A program made the translations under genes and the position numbers. Positions 52,580 to 61,088 of a stretch of DNA of 64,000 nt are shown here, one piece after another. This DNA comes from an uncultured Cohaesibacter sp. (GTDB lineage Bacteria > Pseudomonadota > Alphaproteobacteria > Rhizobiales > Cohaesibacteraceae): assembly GCF_963678225.1 (NCBI RefSeq), contig NZ_OY782763.1:1116001-1180000 (forward strand), in the 5' to 3' direction. The notes under the pieces are model-generated. The model made no database searches, had not been told where the DNA came from, and saw nothing but the letters and a program-made list of their open reading frames with translations. Each line of letters starts with the position of its first letter. Within the stretch, counting starts at the first letter, position 1.

Positions 52580-52605
52580 AACGCCAGAGACCGCACCTTT
52601 GTTCC
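52580..52605 (-). promoter_or_regulatory. EcfG-type general stress promoter of the AI-2E transporter gene
   Basis: On the minus strand GGAAC (complement of 52601-52605) and CGTT (complement of 52580-52583) with a 17-nt spacer. It lies between the end of the uracil-DNA glycosylase gene and the AI-2E start. Confidence 0.72.
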
Positions 52606-52651
52606 AAAGAAGCGGAGTCGTGTGTGCCCATAGCACTGCACAAGAGAAAGC

Positions 52652-53362
52652 TCAGAGTGCGCACCAGTCGATGGGCGCACGGCCGATTCCCTCAAGAAAC
52701 CGATTGGCCCGAAGGAAACAGTGAGACCCCAGAAAGGCCTCGAAATCAACGCCCGCCTTGCGTGCGCCCAAAGGGCTCGGATGCGAGGTGCGGATCACCT
52801 GATGTCGGCGCTCGTCGATGCCCATAGCCAGCTTGTGGCTATGCTTGCCCCAGGCCAGAAAGACCACCGGATCGGCAGCCCTGTTGACACAGGAAAGCAC
52901 CGCTGCGGTGAAGGCTTCCCACCCTCGTTTGGCATGGGAGGCGGAAGCACCTTGTCGCAATGTCATGGTGCTGTTGAGCATCAAGACACCTTGTTCAGCC
53001 CATGAAGACAAATCCCCATGGCCGGGTGGCACTAGGCCATAATCTTCGGCCAGTTCCTTGTAGATATTATTGAGCGAGCGCGGAGGCTTCACCCCACGCG
53101 GCACAGAGAAGGAGAGCCCCATGGCATGAGGCACCATGCCCTCGAGACCGGGATAGGGGTCTTGGCCGGTGATGACCACCTTCACCTTTTCCAGCGGTGT
53201 CTTGCGCAAGGCATTCAGACGCAGTCCACGCTCGGGCAGAATCTGATAAAGCCGCTCTTCCTCTTCAAGCCAGCGTTCAATCTCTGCAAGGCGGGGCTTT
53301 TCTGCAGCCAGAGCCTCGCGCCACCCTTCGCAGACAGCCAATTCGTCAAGCAAGCTTTCCAT
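52652..53362 (-). CDS. ung: uracil-DNA glycosylase, family 1
   Basis: Removes uracil from DNA in base-excision repair. 236 residues. The water-activating motif GQDPYPGLEGMVPHAMGLSFSV holds catalytic Asp68, with Pro in place of the usual His after Tyr; the uracil-binding and minor-groove motifs VLMLNSTMT and HPSPLGARK are intact. The ATG at 53360-53362 follows the GNAT stop by 4 bp; the open frame continues further upstream but that part is the GNAT gene in another phase. Probably co-transcribed with GNAT. Confidence 0.94.
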   Translation of the reverse strand: MESLLDELAVCEGWREALAAEKPRLAEIERWLEEEERLYQILPERGLRLNALRKTPLEKVKVVITGQDPYPGLEGMVPHAMGLSFSVPRGVKPPRSLNNIYKELAEDYGLVPPGHGDLSSWAEQGVLMLNSTMTLRQGASASHAKRGWEAFTAAVLSCVNRAADPVVFLAWGKHSHKLAMGIDERRHQVIRTSHPSPLGARKAGVDFEAFLGSHCFLRANRFLEGIGRAPIDWCAL

Positions 53363-53366
53363 CAGG

Positions 53367-53885
53367 TCAGTTCCCCGCCAGCGCAGCAAAGGCATCACCC
53401 CGCGCCACATAAAGACGTTCCGTATCGGACCATTCAAGTCCGCACGCTTCATAGAAGCCCTGCGCATTGACATTGTTGGCATCAACCGACAAGCGCACAT
53501 AGGCATAGCCCTTCGCAAGGCCATGCTGCGCCACCTGCTCAAGCAGCAAGCGTCCCAGCTTGAGGCCGCGCGCCTTGGGCGAGACGTAAAGATCCTGAAC
53601 ATAAAGCCCCGGCTTACCCGCCCATGTCGAGAAGCTGTCAAAGAACAGGCACATGCCCACCGCGTCCCCCGCAACCTCGGCAATGATCGCCTCAAATCTG
53701 GGTCGATCACCAAAGCCATGGATCTCATAATCGGCCACACTGGCCGTGTGCTTGCCAGCCTCATCCAGATATTTGGCCAGATCGGCAACCATCTGATGGA
53801 TAAGCGCTGCATCCTCCCGCTTTGCAAGACGGAAGGAAACAGACGCACCATTGGTATCGTGCGTGGTGTCAGATGAAGAGGTCAT
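53367..53885 (-). CDS. GNAT family N-acetyltransferase
   Basis: Acetyl-CoA-dependent acetyltransferase of 172 residues. The acetyl-CoA loop and core are seen in LYVQDLYVSPKARGLKLGRLLLEQVAQHG, and the C-terminal VRLSVDANNVNAQGFYEACGLEWSDTERLYVARG fits the family; it resembles diamine (spermidine) acetyltransferase-like members. The acceptor cannot be fixed. It is upstream of ung in the same direction with 4 bp between them, and divergent from the TetR gene. Confidence 0.9.
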   Translation of the reverse strand: MTSSSDTTHDTNGASVSFRLAKREDAALIHQMVADLAKYLDEAGKHTASVADYEIHGFGDRPRFEAIIAEVAGDAVGMCLFFDSFSTWAGKPGLYVQDLYVSPKARGLKLGRLLLEQVAQHGLAKGYAYVRLSVDANNVNAQGFYEACGLEWSDTERLYVARGDAFAALAGN

Positions 53886-54002
53886 GAGAAGAGCCTTGCA
53901 GAATGTCTGATTTTGGCTTGGACCATACAGAGCTTTGCCTCAACAATCAAACACACCTTGCCCCGCCCGATTGTGGCGGCATCTCCAACAGACCCTTCAT
54001 CA

Positions 54003-54032
54003 AAAATTTAATCAATCGATTGATTAAATTTT
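54003..54032. promoter_or_regulatory. TetR operator, 30-bp perfect palindrome
   Basis: A fully self-complementary 30-bp sequence centred on TCGA at 54016-54019, with core TTAATCAATCGATTGATTAA. It lies 61 bp before the ATG of the TetR gene, between it and the GNAT gene. TetR-family dimers commonly bind such palindromes and repress their own promoter. Confidence 0.7.
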
Positions 54033-54093
54033 ACATCGGTGCTACATTGCGCTTTAGACAAAAGCAACATGCGCAACCAATCAGCGACTTCCC

Positions 54094-54747
54094 ATGGCAC
54101 AAACCCGATCAGACACAACCAAGACATTGCTCATCAGGGCAGCCTTCAAACTCTTTGCAGAAAAGGGCTATGAGGGTGCTTCCACGCGCGAAATCGCCGC
54201 AGCAGCCCAAACCAATATCGCTTCGATCAACTATCATTTCGGCGGCAAGGCCGGATTGCGGCTGGCATGCGCGGAAACCATTGTCGCCCGCTTCAACCGC
54301 TTGCGCCAAGATCCCGAAGCGGTCCAGCTGCCCACTTGTCTCAAAGAGCCTCAGTCCCTGTTCGAGAATGCGCTGCTGCGACAGGCCGTCGTGATCTTGA
54401 GCCTTGAAGAGGCGCAGCCAATCATACGGTTCATGTTGCGCGAGGCCCATGAAGAAGGCGAAGTCTTCGAGCATGTCTATGCGCATTTCTTCAATCCCAC
54501 CTTCTCCATGCTCTACGAGCTTTTCCTGCAAGCAACCGGCAGAGACGATAGCAAGGCTGAGCGAGAGGAATTAAAGGTCGCGATTTTCTCCCAGATCAGC
54601 ATGCTCGCCTATTTCCGCATCGGCGAACCTGTGATCCTGCGCCACCAAAACTGGTCTTCCTATCAGTCTGACCAGATCGATATCATCCTTCAGGTCTTGC
54701 AAACCAACATTCGCAATATCGTTGAAACCTACAGGAGAGAAACATGA
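54094..54747 (+). CDS. TetR family transcriptional regulator, CecR-like
   Basis: Repressor of 217 residues. N-terminal TetR helix-turn-helix (LIRAAFKLFAEKGYEGASTREIAAAAQTNIASINYHFGGKAGLRLAC) and an all-helical ligand domain with LREAHEEGEVFEHVYAHFFNPTFSML, like the DUF1956/CecR branch that controls YbhG-type efflux operons. The stop overlaps the HlyD start as ATGA, so the regulator is the first gene of the export operon. The 30-bp palindrome upstream is its probable operator. Confidence 0.9.
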   Translation: MAQTRSDTTKTLLIRAAFKLFAEKGYEGASTREIAAAAQTNIASINYHFGGKAGLRLACAETIVARFNRLRQDPEAVQLPTCLKEPQSLFENALLRQAVVILSLEEAQPIIRFMLREAHEEGEVFEHVYAHFFNPTFSMLYELFLQATGRDDSKAEREELKVAIFSQISMLAYFRIGEPVILRHQNWSSYQSDQIDIILQVLQTNIRNIVETYRRET

Positions 54748-55706
54748 GTTTTCTCTGCTCCCTTCCCGTCATCGGCGTTTTGATCGCCGGATGCCTGCCC
54801 CCCTCCCCACTGGCGACAGGCTATGTGGAAGGCACCTATATCCAAGTCGCTCCCATAGAGACGGCCAGGATCATCGAAATCCCCGTCAATCGGGGAGATC
54901 ATGTCGCGCCCGATCAGATCGTCGCACGCCTTGAAAAGCAGGATGCCGCCATAGCGGTAGACAATGCCAAGGCGGCCCTGTCGCAGGCCAAAAGCACGCT
55001 GGCCAATCTGGAGCAAGGAGCCCGGCCGGAGAAGATCGCAGCCCTTCAGGCCTCTCTGGAAGCCGCCGAATTAAGCGCACGGCAAGCAGAGCGTGACATG
55101 ACGCGCCAGCGCACTCTGCTTGAAAAGGGGTCGGTTGCCCAAAGCGTCTATGACACCGCCCGCACAGCCTATGACGTGGCCAAGGCACAGGCCGAGGAAA
55201 TCCGTTCCAATCTGGCCTATACCAGCCTGCCAGCCCGCGAGAATGAAATCGCAGCAGCCAAGGCTGCTGTGGAACAGGCAGAGGCCGCGCTCAAATCTGC
55301 GCAATGGAAAGAGGAACAACGCACACTTATGGCATCCGTCACCGGCGTGGTGACGGACATCATCCACGAAGCAGGCGAGATGGCCGGCCCTCAGGTGCCC
55401 ATTCTAGAAATTCTGCCCGATGATGGCATCAAGCTGAAACTCTACATTCCCGAGGAAAGCCTCGCCAGCATCCAGATGGGCAGCAAACTGACCATCACCT
55501 GCGATTCCTGCGGCGATGATCTCAGCGCTACCGTAAGCTACATTTCAGACGGGCCGGAATTCACCCCACCGGTGATCTATTCCCTCGAAAACCGTCAGAA
55601 ACTCGTCTATCTCATCGAAGCAAAAGCCAGCAAGGGATCAAAACTCAATCCCGGTCAAATCGTCTCTGCATGGCTGACAGATGCAGGGAGCGGAGGCAAC
55701 AGATGA
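54744..55706 (+). CDS. HlyD family secretion protein, YbhG-like lipoprotein
   Basis: Periplasmic adaptor of 320 residues that links an inner-membrane ABC exporter to an outer-membrane channel. A lipobox (LIAGC, Cys17) indicates a lipid anchor. Barrel-sandwich half-motif ETARIIEIPVNRGDHVAPDQIVARL, long coiled-coil (about 80-180, rich in Ala, Glu and Lys) and a second lipoyl half (LMASVTGVVTDIIHEAGEMAGPQVPILEI) are present. It overlaps the TetR stop and the ATPase start by ATGA. Compared with E. coli YbhG it has a lipobox instead of a plain N-terminal helix. Confidence 0.9.
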   Translation: MSFLCSLPVIGVLIAGCLPPSPLATGYVEGTYIQVAPIETARIIEIPVNRGDHVAPDQIVARLEKQDAAIAVDNAKAALSQAKSTLANLEQGARPEKIAALQASLEAAELSARQAERDMTRQRTLLEKGSVAQSVYDTARTAYDVAKAQAEEIRSNLAYTSLPARENEIAAAKAAVEQAEAALKSAQWKEEQRTLMASVTGVVTDIIHEAGEMAGPQVPILEILPDDGIKLKLYIPEESLASIQMGSKLTITCDSCGDDLSATVSYISDGPEFTPPVIYSLENRQKLVYLIEAKASKGSKLNPGQIVSAWLTDAGSGGNR

Positions 55707-56641
55707 AGGCGATCGACGTCCGCAATCTGGTCAAACGCTTTGGCGACAAGACGGTGGTCGACAATGTCACCCTGTCAGTTGAGGAAGGCGAAATTTCCGG
55801 CTTTCTCGGCCCCAACGGGTCAGGCAAAACGACCACTATCCGCGTCATGTGTGGCCTGCTCACCCCCGATGCAGGCGAAGGCTCTGTGCTGGGGTATGAT
55901 CTGCATGCCGATCAACTCAAGATCAAGCGGCAGGTGGGCTATATGACACAGAAATTCTCCTTCTATACCGATCTGACGATCGAGGAGAATCTCTTCTTTG
56001 TTGCCCGTCTCTACGGCCTATCGCCCGCCCGTACCTACGTGCGTGACACACTGGACAAGCTCGGCCTCACCTCTCGGCGCCATCAATTGGCGGGCCTGCT
56101 TTCAGGCGGCTGGAAGCAGCGACTGGCGCTCGCCGCCTGCATCATGCACAAACCGAAGCTGCTGCTGCTCGATGAGCCTACCGCGGGAGTGGACCCCAAG
56201 GCGCGACGGGAATTCTGGGATGAAATCCACGATCTCGCAGCCGGAGGCATGACTGTCATGGTCTCTACCCACTATATGGACGAAGCCGAACGCTGCCACC
56301 GTATCAACTATATCGCCTATGGCAAATTGCTCACCTCAGGCACCGTTGATGAGGTTGTCGCCCAGGCGGGCCTTCACACCTTCATTCTCTCGGGCAAAGG
56401 CGCTCAATCGGCCTCGCGCATGTTACAGGCCGAAAACGGGGTCGACCAGATCGCCCCCTTCGGCAACAGCCTGCATGTGGTGGGCAAGAACAAGGCCCTG
56501 CTGGAAACCGCTGTCAACAAGGCGAGCCATCAGTTTGACGTCCGTTGCGAGCCCGGCCAAACCACCCTTGAGGATGTTTTCATCCAATATATGAGTGGCT
56601 CCACAGACAACATGGCCGAGCCGGAACTGGAGGGAAAATGA
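55703..56641 (+). CDS. ABC exporter ATP-binding protein, YbhF-like
   Basis: ATPase of 312 residues of the ABC-2 exporter. Walker A GPNGSGKTTTIRVM, Q-loop YMTQKFSFYTDLTIEENLFF, signature LSGGWKQRLALAACIM, Walker [22 protein letters not shown] and H-loop VSTHYMDEAERC are intact. It has a single nucleotide-binding domain, about half of E. coli YbhF (two domains). The ATG at 55703 overlaps the HlyD stop as ATGA. It is followed 1 bp later by the permease. Likely energises export of a drug or metabolite recognised by the TetR regulator. Confidence 0.92.
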   Translation: MKAIDVRNLVKRFGDKTVVDNVTLSVEEGEISGFLGPNGSGKTTTIRVMCGLLTPDAGEGSVLGYDLHADQLKIKRQVGYMTQKFSFYTDLTIEENLFFVARLYGLSPARTYVRDTLDKLGLTSRRHQLAGLLSGGWKQRLALAACIMHKPKLLLLDEPTAGVDPKARREFWDEIHDLAAGGMTVMVSTHYMDEAERCHRINYIAYGKLLTSGTVDEVVAQAGLHTFILSGKGAQSASRMLQAENGVDQIAPFGNSLHVVGKNKALLETAVNKASHQFDVRCEPGQTTLEDVFIQYMSGSTDNMAEPELEGK

Positions 56642-56642
56642 T

Positions 56643-57767
56643 ATGAACCATCTCTTCTCCTTCTCCCGCCTCTTTGCCTTGCTCGCCAAGGAAATGACCC
56701 AGATGATGCGCGACCGCATCACCTTCGGCATGATGATTGGCATTCCCCTTGTGCAATTGGCCCTGTTCGGCTTTGCCATCAACACCGACCCCAAACAATT
56801 GCCAGCGGCGCTGGTGACGACATCGCAGGACCAGTTTACCCGCGCCATCGTTTCTGCGCTTGAGGTCACAAATTACTACCGCTTCGACTATGTCGGCATT
56901 TCGGCTAAAGACGCCGACGAGCTGATGCTGGAAGGCAAGGTCTCCTTCATTGTCACCATTCCGGCAGACCTCTCAAAGCGCGTGCTGCGTGGCGATGAAC
57001 CGCAAATTCTCATAGAGGCCGATGCGTCGGACCCTTCTGCGTCATCTGGCGCCGTGTCCACGCTTTCGACCGTTGCCAAGCAGGCCCTCACCCGCGAGTT
57101 GGGCACCCAGAGCCAGCAAGACAGCCAGTTGGATATCGTCGTCCATCGTCGCTATAACCCCGAAGGCATTTCACAATATAACATCGTCCCCGGCCTGCTC
57201 GGCGTCATCCTGCAGCTGGTCATGGTGATGATGACGGCCATGGCCCTCACCCGCGAAGTAGAACGCGGCACGATGGAAAATCTGCTTGCCATGCCCGCCA
57301 CTCCCTTCGAGATCATGCTGGGCAAGATATTGCCTTATCTCGGCGTTGGTGCCGTGCAGGTCATTGTTATTTTGGTTGCGGCCAAGATGGTCTTCCATGT
57401 ACCCTTTGTGGGCTCTCTGGCGCTGCTGATCAGCGGCATTCTGGTTTTTATCTCGTCTCTTGTGCTGATCGGCTATTTCATCTCCACCGTTGCAGGCAGC
57501 CAGATGCAGGCCATGCAGATGAGTTTCTTCTTCTTCCTGCCCTCCCTGATGCTGTCGGGCTTCATGTTCCCCTTCAAGGGCATGCCTCATTGGGCTCAGA
57601 TGATTGGAGAGATTTTCCCGCTCACCCATTTCTTGCGCCTTGTGCGCGGGGTGATGCTCAAGGGGGCCGATCTGGAGGCGATGCGGTCCCCCATGCTGGC
57701 CCTCATGGGCTTTACCATCCTTCTCGTCATTCTCTCCCTTGCCCGTTTCCGCAAAACTCTGGATTGA
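56643..57767 (+). CDS. ABC-2 type permease, YbhS/YbhR-like
   Basis: Inner-membrane permease of 374 residues with six helices. An N-terminal helix (RITFGMMIGIPLVQLALFGFAIN), a large periplasmic domain (about 50-170) and five C-terminal helices with QYNIVPGLLGVILQLVMVMMTAMALTREVERGTMENLLAMPATPFEIMLGKILPYL are typical of ABC-2 membrane subunits. Only one permease is present where E. coli has YbhS and YbhR, so it probably forms a homodimer. The ATG at 56643 has GGAGG upstream and starts 1 bp after the ATPase stop. Confidence 0.92.
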   Translation: MNHLFSFSRLFALLAKEMTQMMRDRITFGMMIGIPLVQLALFGFAINTDPKQLPAALVTTSQDQFTRAIVSALEVTNYYRFDYVGISAKDADELMLEGKVSFIVTIPADLSKRVLRGDEPQILIEADASDPSASSGAVSTLSTVAKQALTRELGTQSQQDSQLDIVVHRRYNPEGISQYNIVPGLLGVILQLVMVMMTAMALTREVERGTMENLLAMPATPFEIMLGKILPYLGVGAVQVIVILVAAKMVFHVPFVGSLALLISGILVFISSLVLIGYFISTVAGSQMQAMQMSFFFFLPSLMLSGFMFPFKGMPHWAQMIGEIFPLTHFLRLVRGVMLKGADLEAMRSPMLALMGFTILLVILSLARFRKTLD

Positions 57768-57915
57768 TATGGGAACTGATGTCAGGGTTTATCTGGTCAA
57801 AAGAGCCAGCAAGAAGCAAAGAAATGATGTATGATAACCGTAGCGCGAACAGGCGGGGATCTCACCTATTTCCCAAACTGGCTCCCCTACCCGACCCCTC
57901 AGTGAGGCAACTCAG

Positions 57916-58638
57916 ATGCAGGACAATTCAGGCAAGCCTTTCGCCTTCAGAACAAAGGGCCTCACCAAGGTCTATGGCGAAGGCAATGCAGCGGTTCACG
58001 CCCTGCGCGGTGTGGATCTGGAAATTCCTGCTGGAGAGATCGTGGTTTTGCTTGGCCCCTCGGGCAGTGGCAAATCCACCTTGCTCAACATCATCGGCGG
58101 ACTGGATAGCGCCACCGATGGCGATGTCTATTTTCAGGATCTCTGCCTGTCCGAACTGCCGGATGACAAGCTGACCCTCTATCGCCGCGATCATGTGGGC
58201 TTTGTTTTCCAGTTCTACAATCTGATGCCAAGCCTGACGGCCCACGAGAATGTCGAGCTGGTCACCGAGATTGCCGATGATCCATTGGAGCCGGAAGAAG
58301 CCTTGGCGCTGGTTGGCCTTGCCGAGCGCGCCGATCATTTCCCTGCCCAACTCTCGGGCGGCGAACAGCAACGTGTTGCCATCGCACGCGCCATTGCCAA
58401 GCAACCCACCGTTCTCTTCTGTGATGAGCCCACCGGCGCACTCGATAGCAAGACCGGTAAGGTGGTGCTCAAGGTGCTTAAGGATATCAACGAGAAGCTG
58501 GGCGCAACGGTGCTCATCGTCACCCATGCAGCCAACACCGCTGCCATGGCTGACCGCGTCATCCATTTCGCCGATGGTCACATCAGGGAAGTGGTGGAGA
58601 ATGACGCAAAGCGCGACCCTGAAGACATCGAGTGGTAG
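57916..58638 (+). CDS. ABC transporter ATP-binding protein, LolD/MacB type
   Basis: ATPase of 240 residues of the MacB/LolD/DevA class. Walker [39 protein letters not shown], signature [15 protein letters not shown], Walker [16 protein letters not shown] and H-loop [16 protein letters not shown] are intact. It belongs to the FtsX-like permease that starts 12 bp downstream. It is separated from the first exporter by 148 bp without a clear terminator, so it may be part of the same long operon. Confidence 0.93.
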   Translation: MQDNSGKPFAFRTKGLTKVYGEGNAAVHALRGVDLEIPAGEIVVLLGPSGSGKSTLLNIIGGLDSATDGDVYFQDLCLSELPDDKLTLYRRDHVGFVFQFYNLMPSLTAHENVELVTEIADDPLEPEEALALVGLAERADHFPAQLSGGEQQRVAIARAIAKQPTVLFCDEPTGALDSKTGKVVLKVLKDINEKLGATVLIVTHAANTAAMADRVIHFADGHIREVVENDAKRDPEDIEW

Positions 58639-58650
58639 GAGAGGCATCCC

Positions 58651-61014
58651 ATGTCACCACTTGACCAAAAGCTGGCACGCGATCTCTGGCGCATCAAGGG
58701 GCAAGCCATTGCCATTGCCATGGTGATCGCCACCGGCGTCACGTTGCTGGTGATGATGGCCGGTGTCATCAACTCGCTGGAAGAAACCCGACGGGTCTAT
58801 TATGAGCGCCACCGCCTCGGGGATGTCTTCGCTCCAGTCAAGCGCGCCCCTTCCCATATCATCCGCAAACTGGCAGCCCTGCCCGGCGTTTCCGCAGCCG
58901 AGGGGCGTATCACCGGTTCGGCATTGATCAGCCTGCCGAGCCTTGATCTGCCATTACGTGCCATCGCCATCTCCCTGCCTGACAGTGGAGAACCACGCCT
59001 TAATGCCATTCATCTTACCGACGGGCGTTGGATGGATGCCAAGGATGCCGACGAAATCGTTCTGCTCAACAGTTTTGCCCATGCGCACAATCTCAAACCG
59101 GGCGATACTCTGTCGGCCACTATGAACGGCGCCAAACGCACATTGACCATCGTCGGCCTCGCCCAGTCGCCGGAATATCTCTACAGCGTCGCACCGGGGG
59201 AAATGATCTCTGATGACAGCCGCTTCGGTGTCATCTGGATGAGCCGCACCGCCCTTGCCGCCGCCTTCGACATGCAAGGGGCCTTCAACGAAGCCATTCT
59301 CTCCACCGGCCGCAGCAACAATCTGCAGGCAACGCTAGATCGGGTCGACAACATTCTCTCGCCCTATGGTGGGCTTGGTTCCTATGGCCTCAAGAACCTT
59401 ACGTCCAACCGCTTTGTCACCGAAGAAATCGAAGGCATGCGCTCTTCGTCTCGCGTTGTGCCGCCGTTATTTCTGGTCGTTGCGGCCTTCCTGCTCAACA
59501 TCGTCATTTCCCGCATGGTGGAAGCAGAACGCGAACAGATCGGCCTCATCAAGGCCTTCGGTTACACCAACAGGGAAGTGGGCCTGCATTATTTCAAGTT
59601 TGTGCTGGTCATCGCCATCGGCGGCGCCATTCTCGGCTGCATCGGCGGCATAGCCCTTGGGCGAGCCATGATGCCGCTTTACCTCACCTATTACAAATTC
59701 CCCATGCTGGTCTTCCGGCTTGACCCGGCCTCTTTTGCCACGGCAATCCTCACGTCCATCGCGGCAGCTTCTGCCGGAGGTCTTCTGGTGTTGCGCAAGG
59801 TCTTTGCCCTCACGCCAGCGGTTGCCATGCGCCCGCCAGCGCCGCCGGATTATTCCAGAACCAATCGCTTCGGCAAACGCCTCAACCGTCTGCTCGATCA
59901 ACCCAGCCGCATGGTGCTGAGGCGCATCACCCGCCAACCGGGACGGATGATCGGCTCTCTTATGGGCATCGCCTGCGGCATGGCGCTTTCAGTTTCAATG
60001 ATCTCCATGCTGGCAGGCTTTGACCATACCATTGATCTCACCTACACGGTGATGGACCGATCCGATGTGACCGTAACCTTCACCCATCCCTTGGGGGCAA
60101 AAACCATCCACGAACTGGAAAGCATCCCCGGCATCATTGCAACAGAGCCTGAGCGCAGCATCGCCGTCGTCTTTCACAATGGCGTGGAAAGCTATCGCGG
60201 CACCATCACCGGACTTGTGCCCCACCCGCGCCTGAAACGGGCGCTCGATGAAAAGAGCGCGCCCATTGCCCTGCCCGAGCGCGGCATCATTCTATCGCGC
60301 TCTCTGGCGATAGAACTGGATATCCAACCCGGAGAGATCCTCAACATCGATGTACTGGAGGGCGCCCGCCCCAGCTTGCGCGTTCCGGTGAGCGGCGTGG
60401 CAGAGAGCCTGCTGGGCTCTCCTGCCTATATGCAGATGGATACGCTGACCAGACTGTTGGGCGAACCGGGACGCATTTCCGCTGTCTATCTACGCATCGA
60501 CAAAAACAGAGCCAGCGCCATCTTCAAGGCGCTCAAGAGCCGCCCCTATGTGGCCGGCGTCAGCATGAAATCAGACGCCCGCGCCGCCTTCCAGAAAATG
60601 ATGGATACCGGCGCAGGCTCCATGCGCTACATCATGCTGATCATCGCAGCCGTCATCACCTTCGGCATCGTCTATAACGCCGCCCGCATCGCTTTTGCCG
60701 AACGCCAGCGCGACCTTGCCAGCCTCAGGGTGATGGGGTTCACCCGATCGGAAGTCTCTTTCGTTCTGTTGGGGGAACTGGCGGTCATCACACTAGCCGC
60801 CCTGCCAATCGGCTCCATTCTGGGCTATTATTTCACCATGGTGATTGCCAAGGGGTTCAGTACGGATCTTTACCAGATCCCGATCCTTTTCATCCCCGAA
60901 AGCTACGGCAGAGCGGCGCTTGCGGTCCTTGCTGCCTCCATTTTTTCAGGCTGGATCGTGCGACGTGATATCGATCGCGCAGATCTAGTCTCGGCCCTAA
61001 AGATACGGGAATGA
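58651..61014 (+). CDS. FtsX-like/MacB-type ABC permease
   Basis: Inner-membrane protein of 787 residues with two FtsX-like halves. The N-terminal helix (GQAIAIAMVIATGVTLLVMMAG) leads to a periplasmic MacB-like domain; helices near 280-400 carry MVEAEREQIGLIKAFGYTNREVGLHYFKFV, and a second set near 660-780 carries IAFAERQRDLASLRVMGFTRSEVSFVLLGELAVITLAALPIG. The doubled layout is known for permeases that pull lipoproteins or peptides from the membrane into the periplasm (mechanotransmission). It pairs with the ATPase upstream and the adaptor downstream. Substrate unknown. Confidence 0.92.
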   Translation: MSPLDQKLARDLWRIKGQAIAIAMVIATGVTLLVMMAGVINSLEETRRVYYERHRLGDVFAPVKRAPSHIIRKLAALPGVSAAEGRITGSALISLPSLDLPLRAIAISLPDSGEPRLNAIHLTDGRWMDAKDADEIVLLNSFAHAHNLKPGDTLSATMNGAKRTLTIVGLAQSPEYLYSVAPGEMISDDSRFGVIWMSRTALAAAFDMQGAFNEAILSTGRSNNLQATLDRVDNILSPYGGLGSYGLKNLTSNRFVTEEIEGMRSSSRVVPPLFLVVAAFLLNIVISRMVEAEREQIGLIKAFGYTNREVGLHYFKFVLVIAIGGAILGCIGGIALGRAMMPLYLTYYKFPMLVFRLDPASFATAILTSIAAASAGGLLVLRKVFALTPAVAMRPPAPPDYSRTNRFGKRLNRLLDQPSRMVLRRITRQPGRMIGSLMGIACGMALSVSMISMLAGFDHTIDLTYTVMDRSDVTVTFTHPLGAKTIHELESIPGIIATEPERSIAVVFHNGVESYRGTITGLVPHPRLKRALDEKSAPIALPERGIILSRSLAIELDIQPGEILNIDVLEGARPSLRVPVSGVAESLLGSPAYMQMDTLTRLLGEPGRISAVYLRIDKNRASAIFKALKSRPYVAGVSMKSDARAAFQKMMDTGAGSMRYIMLIIAAVITFGIVYNAARIAFAERQRDLASLRVMGFTRSEVSFVLLGELAVITLAALPIGSILGYYFTMVIAKGFSTDLYQIPILFIPESYGRAALAVLAASIFSGWIVRRDIDRADLVSALKIRE

Positions 61015-61088
61015 AAATACGGGAGTAAACAAGAGGCAGAAATGAACATCAACACAGCGGCAATTGCAAACCGAAAGGGCTAACAGTC

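Noticed and set aside
53363..53851. N-terminal extension of the uracil-DNA glycosylase frame by about 160 codons.
   Set aside because: The extension is the GNAT gene read in another phase; the conserved UDG begins at 53362.
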